A stretch of 64,000 nt of DNA from Verrucomicrobiales bacterium (GTDB lineage: Bacteria; Verrucomicrobiota; Verrucomicrobiia; Verrucomicrobiales; DEV007). The stretch lies in NCBI GenBank assembly GCA_002698785.1, contig PAAG01000046.1, positions 62,001 to 126,000 of the forward strand, read 5' to 3'. Positions 1 to 12,200 of the stretch are shown here, piece by piece. Made by a program: the position numbers and the translations under genes. The notes beneath the pieces are model-generated. The model was not told where the DNA came from, ran no database searches, and saw only the letters and a program-made list of their open reading frames with translations. Positions within the stretch are counted from its first letter, which is position 1, and each line of letters starts with the position of its first letter.

Positions 1-558
1 ATCGAGAAACCACATCATCAGATCCGCATCGTGAATCCCGTCTCCAACGAGCGGAGAGATTTTATCAAGACGAATGTTGCCCGGTGCCATCGGGAGATTT
101 CTCCGAGCATGCATGGAGACAATGCGACCTATCCGGCCTGCATCGATTGCGTCTTTCGCCAAGGTGACGCGTGGGTCGAATCTGCACACGTGCCCGACCA
201 TGAAGCAGGCATCGCTTTTTTCCGCAGCAGATAGTAGTTCTCGGCATTGTTCCGACGTGGCCGCCATCGGCTTTTCGAGCATGACGTGCTTCCCGCTCTC
301 CAATGCAGCGAGTCCCACTTCGTAGTGATCCTGCCAGTGTGTGGTGATGCTGACTGCATCGATAGAGTCGTCAGCTAGAAGATCTCGGTAGTCTGAGTAG
401 CAGGTTTGGATTTGAAACTCCTCTGCGGCTTCACTGAGGCGAGCATCATTTCGGTTTGAAAATGCGATGAGATCGCAATTTGGCAAGCCCGCTATAACCC
501 GGGCGTGAATTTTCCCGAAGCGGCCGATGCCAATGATTCCCCACCTGACTCTATCCAT
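1..558 (-). CDS. Gfo/Idh/MocA family oxidoreductase, N-terminal part (cut by window edge)
   Basis: NAD(P)-dependent sugar or cyclitol dehydrogenase family. I translated it directly from the minus strand: the ATG is at 558-556 and the frame stays open for 186 codons to base 1. The protein opens with a Rossmann fold (GIIGIGRFGKIHARV, about residues 7-21) and carries the family motif EKPMA near residue 97, followed by GHVCRFDP. There is no signal peptide, so it is probably cytoplasmic, unlike the Tat-exported relative at 17818-19257. The C-terminal substrate domain lies outside the window, so the substrate cannot be judged. It is divergent from the DsrE-like gene at 727, leaving a 168-bp gap for two promoters. 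Confidence 0.88.
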   Translation of the reverse strand, partial: MDRVRWGIIGIGRFGKIHARVIAGLPNCDLIAFSNRNDARLSEAAEEFQIQTCYSDYRDLLADDSIDAVSITTHWQDHYEVGLAALESGKHVMLEKPMAATSEQCRELLSAAEKSDACFMVGHVCRFDPRVTLAKDAIDAGRIGRIVSMHARRNLPMAPGNIRLDKISPLVGDGIHDADLMMWFLD

Positions 559-726
559 GATTTTCCAAAGCAACTCTCTGATTCCTATCACAGCACACCC
601 TGATCGGGCTAAGTCCGTAAACACGGCGCGAGTGTCATCGAAGATGATTTCTTCCTCAAACTTTGAACAATGCTCAAAACATAACCACATAGTTATATTC
701 CAATCAGGAATACCACCTCCTAACCT

Positions 727-1269
727 ATGAAATCAATCGCCTTCGTAATCACTGTCTCGCTAATCTCTACGGCATTTCAATTGGGAACCGCCGCCGATTC
801 TCCAGCGATGCAGAACCTGACCGAGCATCCATCGGGACACGTTCGCATTCCCCTCCAGGTAACCGAAAACGTGAAGGTTGCTTACCAGATCAGCGACGAC
901 AAACTCAAAAACGGCGTCAGCCGGGCACTTTTCTACGCTGAAAAACTCTTGAATACGTACAATGACAATGACGTATCGGATTCTGAAATCGATCTGCACC
1001 TCGTCTTCCATGGCGACGGAACGAACGCGCTCGTCAACGCAGAAACTCGAAAGCGACTTGGCGCTGAGGGAGGGACGGAGAATCCGAATCTGGCTTTAAT
1101 CGACAGTCTTGTAGATCGAGGGGTCAGCATTGAACTCTGCGAAAGTTCGATGGAGCAGCGCGAGGTGACATCCGAGCATCTTGCCGATGGGGTGGCGACG
1201 GTCCGGGGTGCCTTTCCAAGACTGATCGAACTTCAGTTGCTCGGTTACGCGTATATCAAATTCGAGTAG
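727..1269 (+). CDS. DsrE-like exported protein
   Basis: 180-residue protein with an N-terminal signal peptide (about residues 1-22). The body has the alternating pattern of the DsrE/DsrF fold: a hydrophobic strand ending in LHLVFHGDG (about 90-98), an acidic helix, then RGVSIELCESSM with Cys138 at the position of the conserved family cysteine. DsrE-type proteins carry sulfur or bind small thiols; this assignment is by pattern and is not proof of sulfur transfer. An exported form would have to act in the periplasm. It stands alone between divergent and co-directional neighbours, 75 bp before the SGNH gene. No good Shine-Dalgarno precedes the ATG. Confidence 0.6.
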   Translation: MKSIAFVITVSLISTAFQLGTAADSPAMQNLTEHPSGHVRIPLQVTENVKVAYQISDDKLKNGVSRALFYAEKLLNTYNDNDVSDSEIDLHLVFHGDGTNALVNAETRKRLGAEGGTENPNLALIDSLVDRGVSIELCESSMEQREVTSEHLADGVATVRGAFPRLIELQLLGYAYIKFE

Positions 1270-1344
1270 CCGGAGAAATCTGGTCCTATCACGCAATTTC
1301 AAACTCGCACACTGGGGAGTTCTCTGCAAATTGCTCAAATTGCA

Positions 1345-2652
1345 ATGAAATCCCCTCTGTTACCTCTTTTACTTTCCGGAATTTTCTTTCTCTCCACTTC
1401 TCTCGGCCACACTGAGGACGAATACCTTCTTCGCGATGCGAAAGAGCTATCCATCAGAGGAGGAATTCCCAATATCCTGAAGAAGCTGCACAGCGACTCT
1501 GATGAAGAACTTCGCATCGCCTATCTGGGCGGCAGCATCACGGCAGCAGCAGGATGGCGAGTAAAGACGCTGGAATGGTTGAAAGAACGTTACCCAAACA
1601 AGAATCTCTCGGAAATCCACGCAGCAATTGGCGGCACGGGTTCTGACTTGGGGGTTTTTCGCTTGGAGCAGGATGTGTTGCGCCACGATCCTGACTTTCT
1701 CTTTGTCGAGTTCGCCGTCAATGACGGCGGTGCGCCGCCGGAACAAATCCACAAAGCGATGGAAGGGATCGTGAGGCAAACCTGGAACGCCGACCCGGAA
1801 ATCGATATCGTTTTTGTTTACACCCTGAGCCAGCCGCAACTCGCGGACCTACAAAACGGGAAATTTTATCGTTCTGCGAGTGCGATGGAAGAACTCGCCG
1901 ATCACTATGACATCCCCACGATTCACATGGCGATGGAGGTAGCGGCGCGGGAAAAGGATGGAACTTTGATTTTCAAAGGAGAAAAGCCAACCGGTGACGA
2001 ACCTGATGATGCTCCTTTGGTATTTTCGACAGACGGTGTTCATCCGCTGGTTGAGACGGGTCACGAACTTTATCTAGAAGCAGTTGCTCGTTCTTGGGAG
2101 AAGCTGGAAGAGGCAGGTGGCGAGGCGAAGCCCCATGAACTTGGAACGCCGTTTCGCGAGGACAACTGGGAAGCGGCGAAGATCGTCCCCATCACAGAAG
2201 ACCTATTGAGCGGAGGGTGGGAGAAACTCGATTCAGGAGAAAATGGCAATACCATCGCAAAGCGTTTCTCGAAGCGCATGCCTGAGATGTGGCTCGCGAA
2301 GGAGCCCGGCGCTACTCTCTCGTTTCGATTTAAAGGAAAGGAAGTCTCCATCTACGACATCCTCGGACCGGATGGAGGGCAGATCTCGATCAAGCTGAAT
2401 GATAAGGACGAAAGGTTCGTGAACAGAATCGATGGCCACTGCACCTATCATCGTCTTAATACGTTACGTGTCGGAGGCGATGAAACGGATGAAGTGCAGT
2501 CTGTCACTCTGACCCTAACCGATGAAAAACTCGATAAGCGGGAAATTCTCTTTGAGAAGAACCGAGATGATTTCGACAAGAACCCCGAACGCTACAGTGA
2601 TCATGTCTGGCACGCCGGCTCGATCATGATCATCGGAGATATCGTCAATTAA
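1345..2652 (+). CDS. Secreted SGNH/GDSL hydrolase
   Basis: 435 residues with a cleavable signal peptide (about 1-22). SGNH blocks are visible: GGSIT with nucleophile Ser64, IGGTGSDLG (about 95-103, block II), FAVND with Asn126 (block III) and STDGVHP with Asp230 and His233 (block V). The family comprises esterases and carbohydrate deacetylases. After about residue 260 there is an extra, mostly beta C-terminal domain ending in an aromatic-rich strand, probably a sugar-binding or accessory module. It converges on the DUF1552 gene with only 3 bp between stops. The substrate is unknown; deacetylation or de-esterification of a polysaccharide is inferred from the surrounding glycan-related genes. 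Confidence 0.85.
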   Translation: MKSPLLPLLLSGIFFLSTSLGHTEDEYLLRDAKELSIRGGIPNILKKLHSDSDEELRIAYLGGSITAAAGWRVKTLEWLKERYPNKNLSEIHAAIGGTGSDLGVFRLEQDVLRHDPDFLFVEFAVNDGGAPPEQIHKAMEGIVRQTWNADPEIDIVFVYTLSQPQLADLQNGKFYRSASAMEELADHYDIPTIHMAMEVAAREKDGTLIFKGEKPTGDEPDDAPLVFSTDGVHPLVETGHELYLEAVARSWEKLEEAGGEAKPHELGTPFREDNWEAAKIVPITEDLLSGGWEKLDSGENGNTIAKRFSKRMPEMWLAKEPGATLSFRFKGKEVSIYDILGPDGGQISIKLNDKDERFVNRIDGHCTYHRLNTLRVGGDETDEVQSVTLTLTDEKLDKREILFEKNRDDFDKNPERYSDHVWHAGSIMIIGDIVN

Positions 2653-2655
2653 TCC

Positions 2656-3996
2656 TCACGCTAGAAGCGCGGGAAGGGTTCCCGTGCTGTCGGCGAAGCT
2701 CTTCATTTCGATACCGAGAGCGCGAGCCTGCGTGAGCCAGAGGTTTGCCAACGGCTCCCCTTCCCTGCAATGGATCCAGCGCCCTCCGCCTCGGAGAGTG
2801 CCGCCTGACCTTCCTGACACAACAATAGGAAGATCCGAATATTGATGTGTCGCTCCGTCGCCAAGACCAGAGCCGTAGGTGAAGATGGTGTTATCGAGAA
2901 GTGTGGATCCGTCGGCTTCTTCCAGAGAGGCCATTCGATCGACCAGGTAGACATACTGATCCATGTGGAATTGGTCGAGTTTGATCAAATCATCCACGAA
3001 TTTGTCCTGATTATGGGACATGACGTGGTGGCTTCTGGGATCGTCAAATACACCCTCGAAGGTAAACGGTGTATTCCAGCGTTCAGGGCCAACCATCAAG
3101 GTAGCCACTCGAGTGAGCCCGGTTTGGAGTGCTGAGATCATCAGATCCCCCATGAGGCGGATGTATTCACCACGTGGCAAATAGGACTCGGGCGGTTCTT
3201 CGATCTTCACGCGAGAGAGTTCTCCCTTCATGTCATCGAGCTTGTCCATCTGCTGCTCGATGGTGCGAATAGAATCGAAGTATTCACCGAACTTCTGCTG
3301 ATCTGTGTAGGTAAGCCCGCGCTGAAGGGACTTCGCGTCTTCCAAGACAAGATCCGTGATGTTTCGATAGGCTTGGATTTCCTTCGTGCCGAAAAGGCGA
3401 CGATAGACCTTTCGAGGGTCGCGAAGGGACGGTGCTACATGGCCGGTGCCGAACCATGAGATATTGTCGAAGTAGATCGATTCGAGGTTGTCTTTGTGAC
3501 TATTGCAGCTGAGCTCAAGTGTTCGAAAGGGTGTAACACTTCCTATTTCGTCGCCGACAATATGGTCGAATGTCCGGTCCAGCGGATATGCCGATGTCGT
3601 GATCGTGTTAGGCAAAGCGCTACTGAGAAAGCACGATCCACACTGGGCGTGAACGTCGGTGCCATTCTGGTAGAAGCGATTCATACCAGTGACCAACGTG
3701 ACTTTATCCTGAACGGGTTTTAGTCGATCAAGAGTGGGAGTCGATGGAAAAGCGTGTTCGCCGGGCTTGATTGCGACATCGACTTTGATCTCTTCCTGAC
3801 TGCTGGTGAATTTCGGAATCGTCGCCTCCCCTTCTCCAGGAAAGAATCCGCGCCGGACGACACCAATCGGAACGTAATAGATGGCGAGACGTTTCGCAGG
3901 AGCAGACGTCGCACCACTCACACTCTCTAGCCACGGCAGACTCATGAGAGCACCACCGGCTCCTCTCAGAAAATTCCTTCTGCTCGTTTGTTTCAT
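2656..3996 (-). CDS. DUF1552 protein, Tat-exported
   Basis: 446-residue member of the DUF1552 family, typical of Planctomycetes and Verrucomicrobia. It begins with a twin-arginine signal (TSRRNFLRGAGGALMSLPWL, residues 4-23), so it is probably folded before export. Family-like segments include LAIYYVPIGVVRRGFFPGEG near residue 37, LVTGMNRFYQ, QCGSCFLS, and a C-terminal FTYGSGLGDGATHQYSDLP of the alkaline-phosphatase-like type seen in related DUF1501 proteins. The biochemical role is not established. It lies 4 bp downstream of the DUF1592-type gene on the same strand, the standard arrangement for this pair, so the two are almost certainly co-transcribed and act together outside the cytoplasm. 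Confidence 0.88.
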   Translation of the reverse strand: MKQTSRRNFLRGAGGALMSLPWLESVSGATSAPAKRLAIYYVPIGVVRRGFFPGEGEATIPKFTSSQEEIKVDVAIKPGEHAFPSTPTLDRLKPVQDKVTLVTGMNRFYQNGTDVHAQCGSCFLSSALPNTITTSAYPLDRTFDHIVGDEIGSVTPFRTLELSCNSHKDNLESIYFDNISWFGTGHVAPSLRDPRKVYRRLFGTKEIQAYRNITDLVLEDAKSLQRGLTYTDQQKFGEYFDSIRTIEQQMDKLDDMKGELSRVKIEEPPESYLPRGEYIRLMGDLMISALQTGLTRVATLMVGPERWNTPFTFEGVFDDPRSHHVMSHNQDKFVDDLIKLDQFHMDQYVYLVDRMASLEEADGSTLLDNTIFTYGSGLGDGATHQYSDLPIVVSGRSGGTLRGGGRWIHCREGEPLANLWLTQARALGIEMKSFADSTGTLPALLA

Positions 3997-4000
3997 ACCT

Positions 4001-6052
4001 TTACTGTGCGGCTACCGCCTGTGTTTCAGACACCGTATACTTTTGCAGAAATGGGTCGCTCGACACAATCCCGTGTATGAGGGAGTGAAATCGATAGTCG
4101 TCGTCTTTTACTGTTTCAGAGATCTTGTCCAAAGCAGGAGCGTCTACCGCCTCGAGTTCCCGCCCGAGCGCGAATGACAGCAGGTGCGATGCGAATGCTC
4201 TCACAAATCGTTCTTTTTCTTCCAGAATTGCATCCTTGAATTCAACCACGTCTGTAAACTCGTGACGTCGAAAGAGAGCGCCGGAAGAGTCGACCTCCCG
4301 TCCATTCTCGTAGACTTCACGCCACTCACCTGCGGGCCCGAAATTCTCTAAGGCGAATCCAAGAGGGTCGATCTTCTCGTGACATCCTGCGCACGAGGCT
4401 TGCTCCCGGTGGGCTGCGAAACGCTCTCGCAAGGTCATCTTATCTACATCGAGCCCATCTTCCTTCAATGGCGGCACGTCGGCAGGAGGCGGTTCGGGAG
4501 GGTCGTTGAAAATAGCGGTCAAAATCCAGGCTCCACGGGTGATGGGGTGAGTTCTCTTTGCTCCTGACGTCATGGTCATGACTGCTGCATTCGTAATCAC
4601 CCCGCCCTGTCGACGGTCGGTTACAGGTACCCTTTGAAACTCCACACGAGTGACTTCGTTTTTCTGACTTTCGATTTCTTCGCCATACCATCGACGCAGG
4701 CGATTGCTGCGGTAGGAAAAGTCGCAATCGATCAGCTTGATGATGGATTGGTTCTCGATGAGGAGAGTTTCAAAAACGAGCAGAGGCTCCAGCATCATGT
4801 GCATGCTCGTGCGGTACTTTGCGAAATAGAAATCGGGATAGGTCTCGCGATCCGGAGTGGAGGTGATGATTCTTTCCAATTGCAGCCACTGCGCGGGGAA
4901 GCTGTCGCAGAATCGCTTGAGTTTCTCATCACGCAGCATTCGGTCAACTTCCTGACGGAGCGTCTCGGGTTCTTTCAACCGTCCTTTCCTCGCGAGATTC
5001 AAGAGTCTCTGGTCGGGGATACTTCCCCATAGGAAAAACGACAACCGAGAAGCCAACTCGTAGTCGTCAACACTTGCTAACCCCGGCTCCGCAGCCGCGG
5101 AATCAAACAGGTAGAGGAATCGAGGAGAAGCGAGCGCTGCAGCCATCGCCTCCTTCATGCTGCTGGACAGACTTTCGCCCTCGTCCATCATTGTCAGAAC
5201 ATAGGAGCTGTATCGATCGATTGTGTCTTGCTCGACTGGCTTGCGAAAGGCATGAGTCAGAAAACGTTCCATACGTGGTCGGACTACCGCCTCGATCTCC
5301 GCCCCTTCTCCCGGCTCGGAAAAGTAGACCTTCCAGACACCACTCGTCTTTTCATTGAAATCGTGGCTCTCGACAATTGATTTTCCTAGTCGGAGAAAGG
5401 ACTCCATCAAAATCGGGGAGAGCGTGAGATGATCTCCACGATTGTCGAAACCGTGCTCTGCTCGCAAATCCTGAGGAAAGGCTGCTACTCCCCCGAGTCG
5501 TTTTTCAATGAGCTGCGACTTCCCGAGTGGTCGACTGCCCACCTGCACCACCTCGGGCATTTTTCCGGATTCTGGCTGAAAGTAGTCTGCATGTTCCCTG
5601 CACATTCGCTCAGGGAGGGAGAAAACTTCTACGTTCAAATCGAAGAGATCCTGAACCGCGTTGTTGTATTGAAACCGATTCAACCGTCGAATCGGAGTTG
5701 ACGGATACTCTGTGACAGAGGCGAGACTGGTATCCAGCAAGCTGTCTAAGTGCCCCACCAATGCTTCCCTTACCTCAATAGGAAGAGGAGGCTCATCCTC
5801 AGGGGGCATCTCCTCGAATTCGATGACTTCCAGTAGAGCCTCAAGGAAATTCGAATCTCCTACCAAATGGTCCACCGAATCGATCTTGGTCAAGTCGACC
5901 TTTCCTTTCACTTTACCGTTCTCCCCGTGACATCGGACGCAGTGTTCTTGAAACACGGGAGACAAAAGCGCGTCGAAATCGGCCGATACTGATGCGGAAA
6001 CACAAATCGCCCCTGAGATCGCCACAGTGAAAAGGTTCCCCAATCGAATCAT
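4001..6052 (-). CDS. DUF1592-type protein with cytochrome-c motifs (DUF1587/1595/1592/1588/1585)
   Basis: 683 residues with a signal peptide (about 1-24), then a planctomycete-type cytochrome module with heme motif CVRCH (38-42). The body shows the usual domain series: DUF1587 around RRLNRFQYNNAVQDLFDL, DUF1595 around FLTHAFRKPVEQDTIDRY, DUF1592 around LASRLSFFLWGSIPD, DUF1588 around GGVITNAAVMTMTS with a second CxxCH (CAGCH, 554-558), and C-terminal DUF1585 (FALGRELEAVDA). Two c-type hemes are expected. It is the first gene of a two-gene unit with DUF1552. Electron transfer coupled to an extracellular oxidation is plausible but is inference. The gene starts 211 bp from the divergent giant protease gene. 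Confidence 0.9.
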   Translation of the reverse strand: MIRLGNLFTVAISGAICVSASVSADFDALLSPVFQEHCVRCHGENGKVKGKVDLTKIDSVDHLVGDSNFLEALLEVIEFEEMPPEDEPPLPIEVREALVGHLDSLLDTSLASVTEYPSTPIRRLNRFQYNNAVQDLFDLNVEVFSLPERMCREHADYFQPESGKMPEVVQVGSRPLGKSQLIEKRLGGVAAFPQDLRAEHGFDNRGDHLTLSPILMESFLRLGKSIVESHDFNEKTSGVWKVYFSEPGEGAEIEAVVRPRMERFLTHAFRKPVEQDTIDRYSSYVLTMMDEGESLSSSMKEAMAAALASPRFLYLFDSAAAEPGLASVDDYELASRLSFFLWGSIPDQRLLNLARKGRLKEPETLRQEVDRMLRDEKLKRFCDSFPAQWLQLERIITSTPDRETYPDFYFAKYRTSMHMMLEPLLVFETLLIENQSIIKLIDCDFSYRSNRLRRWYGEEIESQKNEVTRVEFQRVPVTDRRQGGVITNAAVMTMTSGAKRTHPITRGAWILTAIFNDPPEPPPADVPPLKEDGLDVDKMTLRERFAAHREQASCAGCHEKIDPLGFALENFGPAGEWREVYENGREVDSSGALFRRHEFTDVVEFKDAILEEKERFVRAFASHLLSFALGRELEAVDAPALDKISETVKDDDYRFHSLIHGIVSSDPFLQKYTVSETQAVAAQ

Positions 6053-6263
6053 CCAATTGGGATCTTCTTACATTATTCAAATCTGAACAGGCCCATATTC
6101 AAGGATTCAACCTCCAACCTGTGCCATGCTCAAATTATGGTTTTTATGGTTTTTATATTGATTGTAAGGGTATTAGACGTAAGGTTATCGCTCGAAGAAC
6201 CGCGACTTTGCGACCTCCACGCAAATTTCAGCCGCTCTTACTCGACACGCACACACAAACACT

Positions 6264-9200
6264 ATGGCACGCAGCGCTCCTCAAAAGTTTGCGGCAATAT
6301 CCTGTGGGGTATTGGTGCTCATTGTGTTGTGCTTTTATTTTACGCTAAAAAACACTGATCAGCCCGAGCAATCGCCCGCTCATTCGCAGTCGAATCCCAT
6401 TGAGCACGCCGACTCAGAAACAACCAAAGGCGCACAACATGAAAAATTGGACGGCGCGCCTGATGTGGAAACCACCAATCCACCGGTAACAACATCGAAG
6501 ACACTCGCCGAAACGGATTCAGAGACTTCAAGTTCCAGCAAGGATTTCTGGGAAGATCTCCAAATCGAAGAAGTCCCAACCCTCGCCTCCGCTCCATTCC
6601 GGGCTCTTTTCACTGCCGAAGTCGGACAGTTGGTAGAACTCCCGCTCTCTCCCCCTCTATCCGCTGAGGTGACCATGAACCACAATCATGAGAACGGTGC
6701 ACGAGTTCTCGGACTGAAGCTGACCGACTTCCCCGAGACCACCGCTTCCCTGAAGATTGACACCAATGAAGTACTGACCGGCATGCTTCTTTCGAGAAAG
6801 AGTCCGGAAGTTCTTCAATTCAGAGAACGACGCTCGAACAGCGAAATTCACCTTTCCACAACATCCGTCGACAAAGTTATCTGTAGCCGCTTCGACGGTG
6901 GCAATCTTCTTCCCGGGTTGCCTTCTGCTCCTGCCGCAGCGGCCGCTGCCGAAGGCGCTCCTAAGGAACTTGCAGAGGCGGGTGGGTCCATCCCCCTCTT
7001 AGAAAGCCTTCCCAGTGCACCAAAAGTAATCTATCTCGATTTCGATGGGGAATATGTCGACGGGACCGTTTGGAACACGAACCACAACAACGGAGATCCA
7101 ATCAATGCCGCAGCGTACGGATCTACAGGTGATGTTGAATCAATCTGGAAAAGTGTCTCCGCTGATTATCGCGTCTTCAATGTGAACGTCACTACGGATC
7201 GGTCTGTCTTTGACGCGACAAATACCGCCGATCGTTGCATGGTAATTTTTACTCCAACACAGAGTTGGTATTCAAACACAGCTGGAGGAGTCGCATACAC
7301 CAACACCTTTGGTGACGAGACTGATTACATGTGCTGGGTCTTCAATTCAGGAATCAACCTGGCTTCGGAAGCAGCAAGCCACGAAGTTGGTCACCAACTC
7401 GGCCTGACTCATGACGGGACCAGTATAAAAGAATACTACTCCGGTCATGATCACTCAGGAACCGGTATCAAATGGGGGCCCATCATGGGCAACGCCTACT
7501 ACAGGGACATTGTTCAGTTCTCGAAAGGAGAATATGCCGATGCAGATAACGACGAGGACGATTTCGCCGAGATCGATACCTTTCTCGACATTCGGACCGA
7601 TGAATTTGGTGACACGATCGCTACGGCATCCGGCCCCGGAGAAGATTCCCCGGGAGCCATCAACATGACGGGCGTGATCGAAACGCAAGACGACATCGAT
7701 GTCTTTCGAATCGAGACCGGTGGCACAGGAGATATTTCCCTCACCTTACTTACTGATGCGTATACGAATCTGGACACTCATCTAGAGCTTCTCGACTCAG
7801 GCGGTTCGGTAATCGCCGAAGCAAATCCCGCAGATGATTTTGAAGCAACCCTTGGAGTCACAAACCAACCTGCCGGAGTCTATTACATTCGCGTAGAAGG
7901 AGTCGGGCTCGGAACGGCATCAGACGGCTACACAGACTACGGTAGTGTCGGTGAATACGTTCTCTCCGGAGGCTATGTGCCTGATGCGGGTCAGGTAGCC
8001 CCAGATACACCTGCATATATCACCGCGACGGATGGAGAATCCGAAACGGACATCACCGTCTCCTGGACACCATCTGCGGGAGCAACTAGCTATCTCCTGT
8101 ATCGTTCGACATCCGACTCAAGCGGAACAGCATCACTAATCGCTGAGGTAGTGGGTACCACTTACGCTGACTCGACAAACCTGGTGTTGGAAACGTCCTA
8201 TTACTACTTCGTGAAAGCAAAGAACTTCGCCGGTGAATCCGCATTCTCCTCCAGTGACAGCGGGTTTACATATGCTTCCTTTGGAGCACCCACTGGAGTC
8301 TCTGCCACGGATGGTGAGCCTCAGATCACGATAACGTGGAATCCCGTATCCGCTGCGGTTGATTACGGGATTTATCGCTCTACCTCGGACAACCTCTCCG
8401 GTGCTGTCAACATTGCGGTCACAACAGATACTGAGTATGTCGACACAACAGCCGCGCTGGACACCTACTATTATTACTGGCTCGATTGCTCCAACGCTCA
8501 AGGTGGCCTCTCGGACTTTTCGGAGTCGGATCGCGGACATCGATCCAACCTCTCACTTGATCCTCCGGCGACGATTTCCGCAACCGATGGCGACCACTCC
8601 GACAAGGTCACAGTGACTTGGGCTGCGTCGACGAACGCCGCTTCGTATCAGATTTTCCGAGGATCGACCACCAACTCTGGCGATGCTTTCCTACTCACAG
8701 AAACCTCCAACCTGACGTACGAAGACACCTCGATTGCACTGGATACCATCGCCTACTACTTTGTTCGGGCGAAGAACGGATCGACCTTCTCCGACTTCAC
8801 CTCCGCAGAACCGGGACACCGAACCTATCCAGTTCCGAGTGTTCCCACCAATGTCACCGCAACCGATGGAACGGTTTCCAATCGTATTGACGTAAGTTGG
8901 TCCGCATCGGCAGATGCTACCGGATATTACATCTACCGCGCCACCTCAGACTCGTCTGGATCAGCGATTCAAATCGATTCCACGTCTTCGACCACCTATT
9001 CTGACACAACTGCATCTGCAGGCACGACCTACTACTATTTCGTCAAGGCTTACAACCCGAGCAACGAATCTGACTTTTCTGCAAGTGACAGCGGAATCTG
9101 GAACCTCCCCCCTCCACCTGTGCCCACCAATGTCTCAGCAACTGATGGAGTGTTCTCCGACAAAGTTGGCATCTTCTGGGGAGAATCTACCAATGCTGAT

Positions 9201-12200
9201 GGATACCGCATCTATCGTTCTGTATCCGACTCCAGCGACGGCGCATCCCTTCTCGCCACGTCCCCTCTCACATCATACGCAGACACAACGGCTACGCCTG
9301 GAGTAACCTACTACTATTTTGTGAAGGCCTACCGAGGCGCGACAGAATCTGATTTCTCGCTAAGCGATGCCGGCTTTATTCGGCCACCTGCACCAGCTAC
9401 TCCGACTTCGCTTTCCGCATCCGATGGATCTTCCACAGATCACGTCACGATCACATGGCAGCAGGCCAATTACGCCACTGGATATCGAGTATTCCGATCT
9501 CAGACCAATGATGCTTCCGGAGCCAGTGAAATAGCAGACGTCACTGGATTGACTCACAACGACACGACTGCGGTCCCCAATGTCACCTACTACTATTTCG
9601 TCGAAGCTTACAATGGCACCGGAACCTCCGCTCGATCATCGGGAGAATCCGGATTCCGCCAGCTAGCCCCACCTGCTACCCCAGCGAATCTCTCCGCTAC
9701 GGATGGTGCCCATCCCGATAAGATCGAGGTTTCATGGTCCTCTTCAGCGAATGCGACTGGCTATCACCTGTATCGTTCACTGACCACATCGATCAACGAT
9801 GCAAGCGAAGTCGCCGATACAACTTCTACCTCGTTCACAGATACGCAGGTCTCTGCTGAAACCTCCTACTACTACTTTGTTCGGGCGTACAATGGAGGTG
9901 GAAGCTCTTCGTTCAGTGGATACGAGGTCGGACATCGGCTTGCCAATCCACCCGCAGTCCCCACAAATCTTTCGGCAAGTGATGGCACCAGTTCCGCTCA
10001 TATTGAGGTCACATGGTCCCCCGTTTCCGGCGCCGATGGATACCGACTCTATCGCGGAACGACGAATATTTCTGGCGACGCCACCGAAATCCACGACCTG
10101 TCTGGCACCTCCTTCAACGACCCGAATGTCGCACCAGACACAAACTACTACTATTTCGTCTCCGCTTACAACAGCGAGGGCGAATCCGACTTGTCCGCTC
10201 CTGATGTCGGTCAGCGGTTGGCAACCCCGCCCGCCATTCCGAACAACCTCTCCGCAAGCGATGGAACAAGCTCGGAACATATCGCTGTTTCCTGGTCATC
10301 CGTTTCCGGCGCTACCGGATACCGGCTCTATCGCGGAACGACGAATGTTTCTGGCGATGCTATCGAGATCCAGGACTTGGCTGGCACCTCCTTCAACGAC
10401 GCGGATGTCGCACCAGACACAAACTACTACTACTTCGTCTCGGCATACAATGGTGAAGCCGAATCAGACCTTTCCGTACCCGATGTCGGTCAACGCCTCC
10501 CGAATCCACCTTCAGTTCCAACCAATCTCTCCGCTAGCGATGGAACAAGCCAGGATCATATCGCAGTTTCCTGGTCTTCGGTGAGTGGCGCGACCGGCTA
10601 CCGACTCTATCGCGGAACGACGAATGTTTCTGGCGATGCTATCGAGATCCAAGACTTGGCCGGCACCTCCTTCAACGATACCGATGTGGCACCAGATACG
10701 AACTACTACTATTTCATCTCAGCTTACAACGACGAAGCAGAATCGGACTTGTCCGCTCCTGATGTGGGGCAACGCCTGCCAAATCCGCCTGCGGTTCCCA
10801 CAAATCTCTCCGCTAGCGACGGCACAAGCATGCTTCACATTGAAGTGTTATGGACCACTGCGACCGGTGCCACTGGATACAGGCTCTACCGTGGAACGAC
10901 AAATAATCCAGGAGGTGCAGCCCTGATAAAGGACCTCACAGGAACTTCTTTCAACGATCCTGACGTCTCAGCAGATACGGATTATTTCTACTTTGTTTCG
11001 GCTTACAATGACGAAGCCGAGTCAGACCTTTCTTCTCCAGACTCGGGCAGCAGACTTCCGAATCCCCCAGCCACTCCCGCAAACCTTTCAGCCAGCGACG
11101 GAAGTTCAGCCACTCATATTGAAGTCACTTGGACCTCTGTCGTCGGGGCGACCGGTTACCGACTTTATCGAGGAACAACCAACGTCCCCGGTGATGCAGC
11201 GGAAGTCGCTGATACTAACGGAACCTCATACGAAGACACAGAAGTCTCTCCAAACACCGATTACTACTACTTCGTCTCGGCCTACAACGACGAAGCCGAA
11301 TCAGACCTCTCTTCTCCGGACGTCGGGCATCGACTCCCGAACCCTCCCTCAATACCAACAAACCTCTCTGCCAGCGACGGATCAAGCAAGACGCAAGTAG
11401 AAGTGTCATGGTCCTCTGTTTCGGGAGCGGATGGTTACAGACTGTATCGCGGGTCCACGAACATTCCCGGCGAAGCCACTCTGCTGCAAGACCTCGCCAG
11501 CACCTCTTTCAACGATACTGGTGTAGATGCAGAAACGAACTACTACTACTTCGTCTCATCCTACAACGCAGAAGCGGAATCTGAACTCTCGACTCCAGAC
11601 GTCGGACATCGCCTGGCAAATCCTCCTGCAATTCCTTCTTCTATCTCGGCCAGTGATGGCACCAGTACACTGCAAATTGAAGTATCCTGGTCCACTTCGA
11701 CAGGAGCAACGGGGTATCGCCTTTATCGCGGAAACACCAATGTTCCGGGTGACGCCGAAGAAATTGCCGACGTTCCGGGCTCTTCTTACAACGACTCGAA
11801 TGTCTCTCCGGACATTGACTACTACTACTTCGTCTCAGCTTACAACGACGAGGCCGAATCTGACCTCTCATCACCAGATGTTGGCCAGCGACTTCCTAAC
11901 CCACCGGCAATCCCAGCAAATCTCTCCGCGAGTGATGGCACCAGTAAAGTTCACATTGAAATCAGCTGGGGTCCTGTTTCCGGGGCAAATGGATATCGAT
12001 TGTATAGAGGTTCTTCCAACGTGGCTGGCGAGGCCTCGCAGATAGCCGATATCCCCGGCACTTCTTTCAACGACTCGAATGTCTCAGCAGACACGGACTT
12101 TTACTATTTTGTTTCGGCTTACAATGATGAGGCCGAATCAGAACTCTCCTCTCCCGAAGTCGGGCACCGACTCCCACAACCACCACCTGTTCCCTCTTCG

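Noticed and set aside
9799-10584. Long alternate-frame open frames inside the repeat array
   Set aside because: They arise from the repeated codons of the giant protease in a shifted frame, with low-complexity Thr/Pro/Arg content and no start context.
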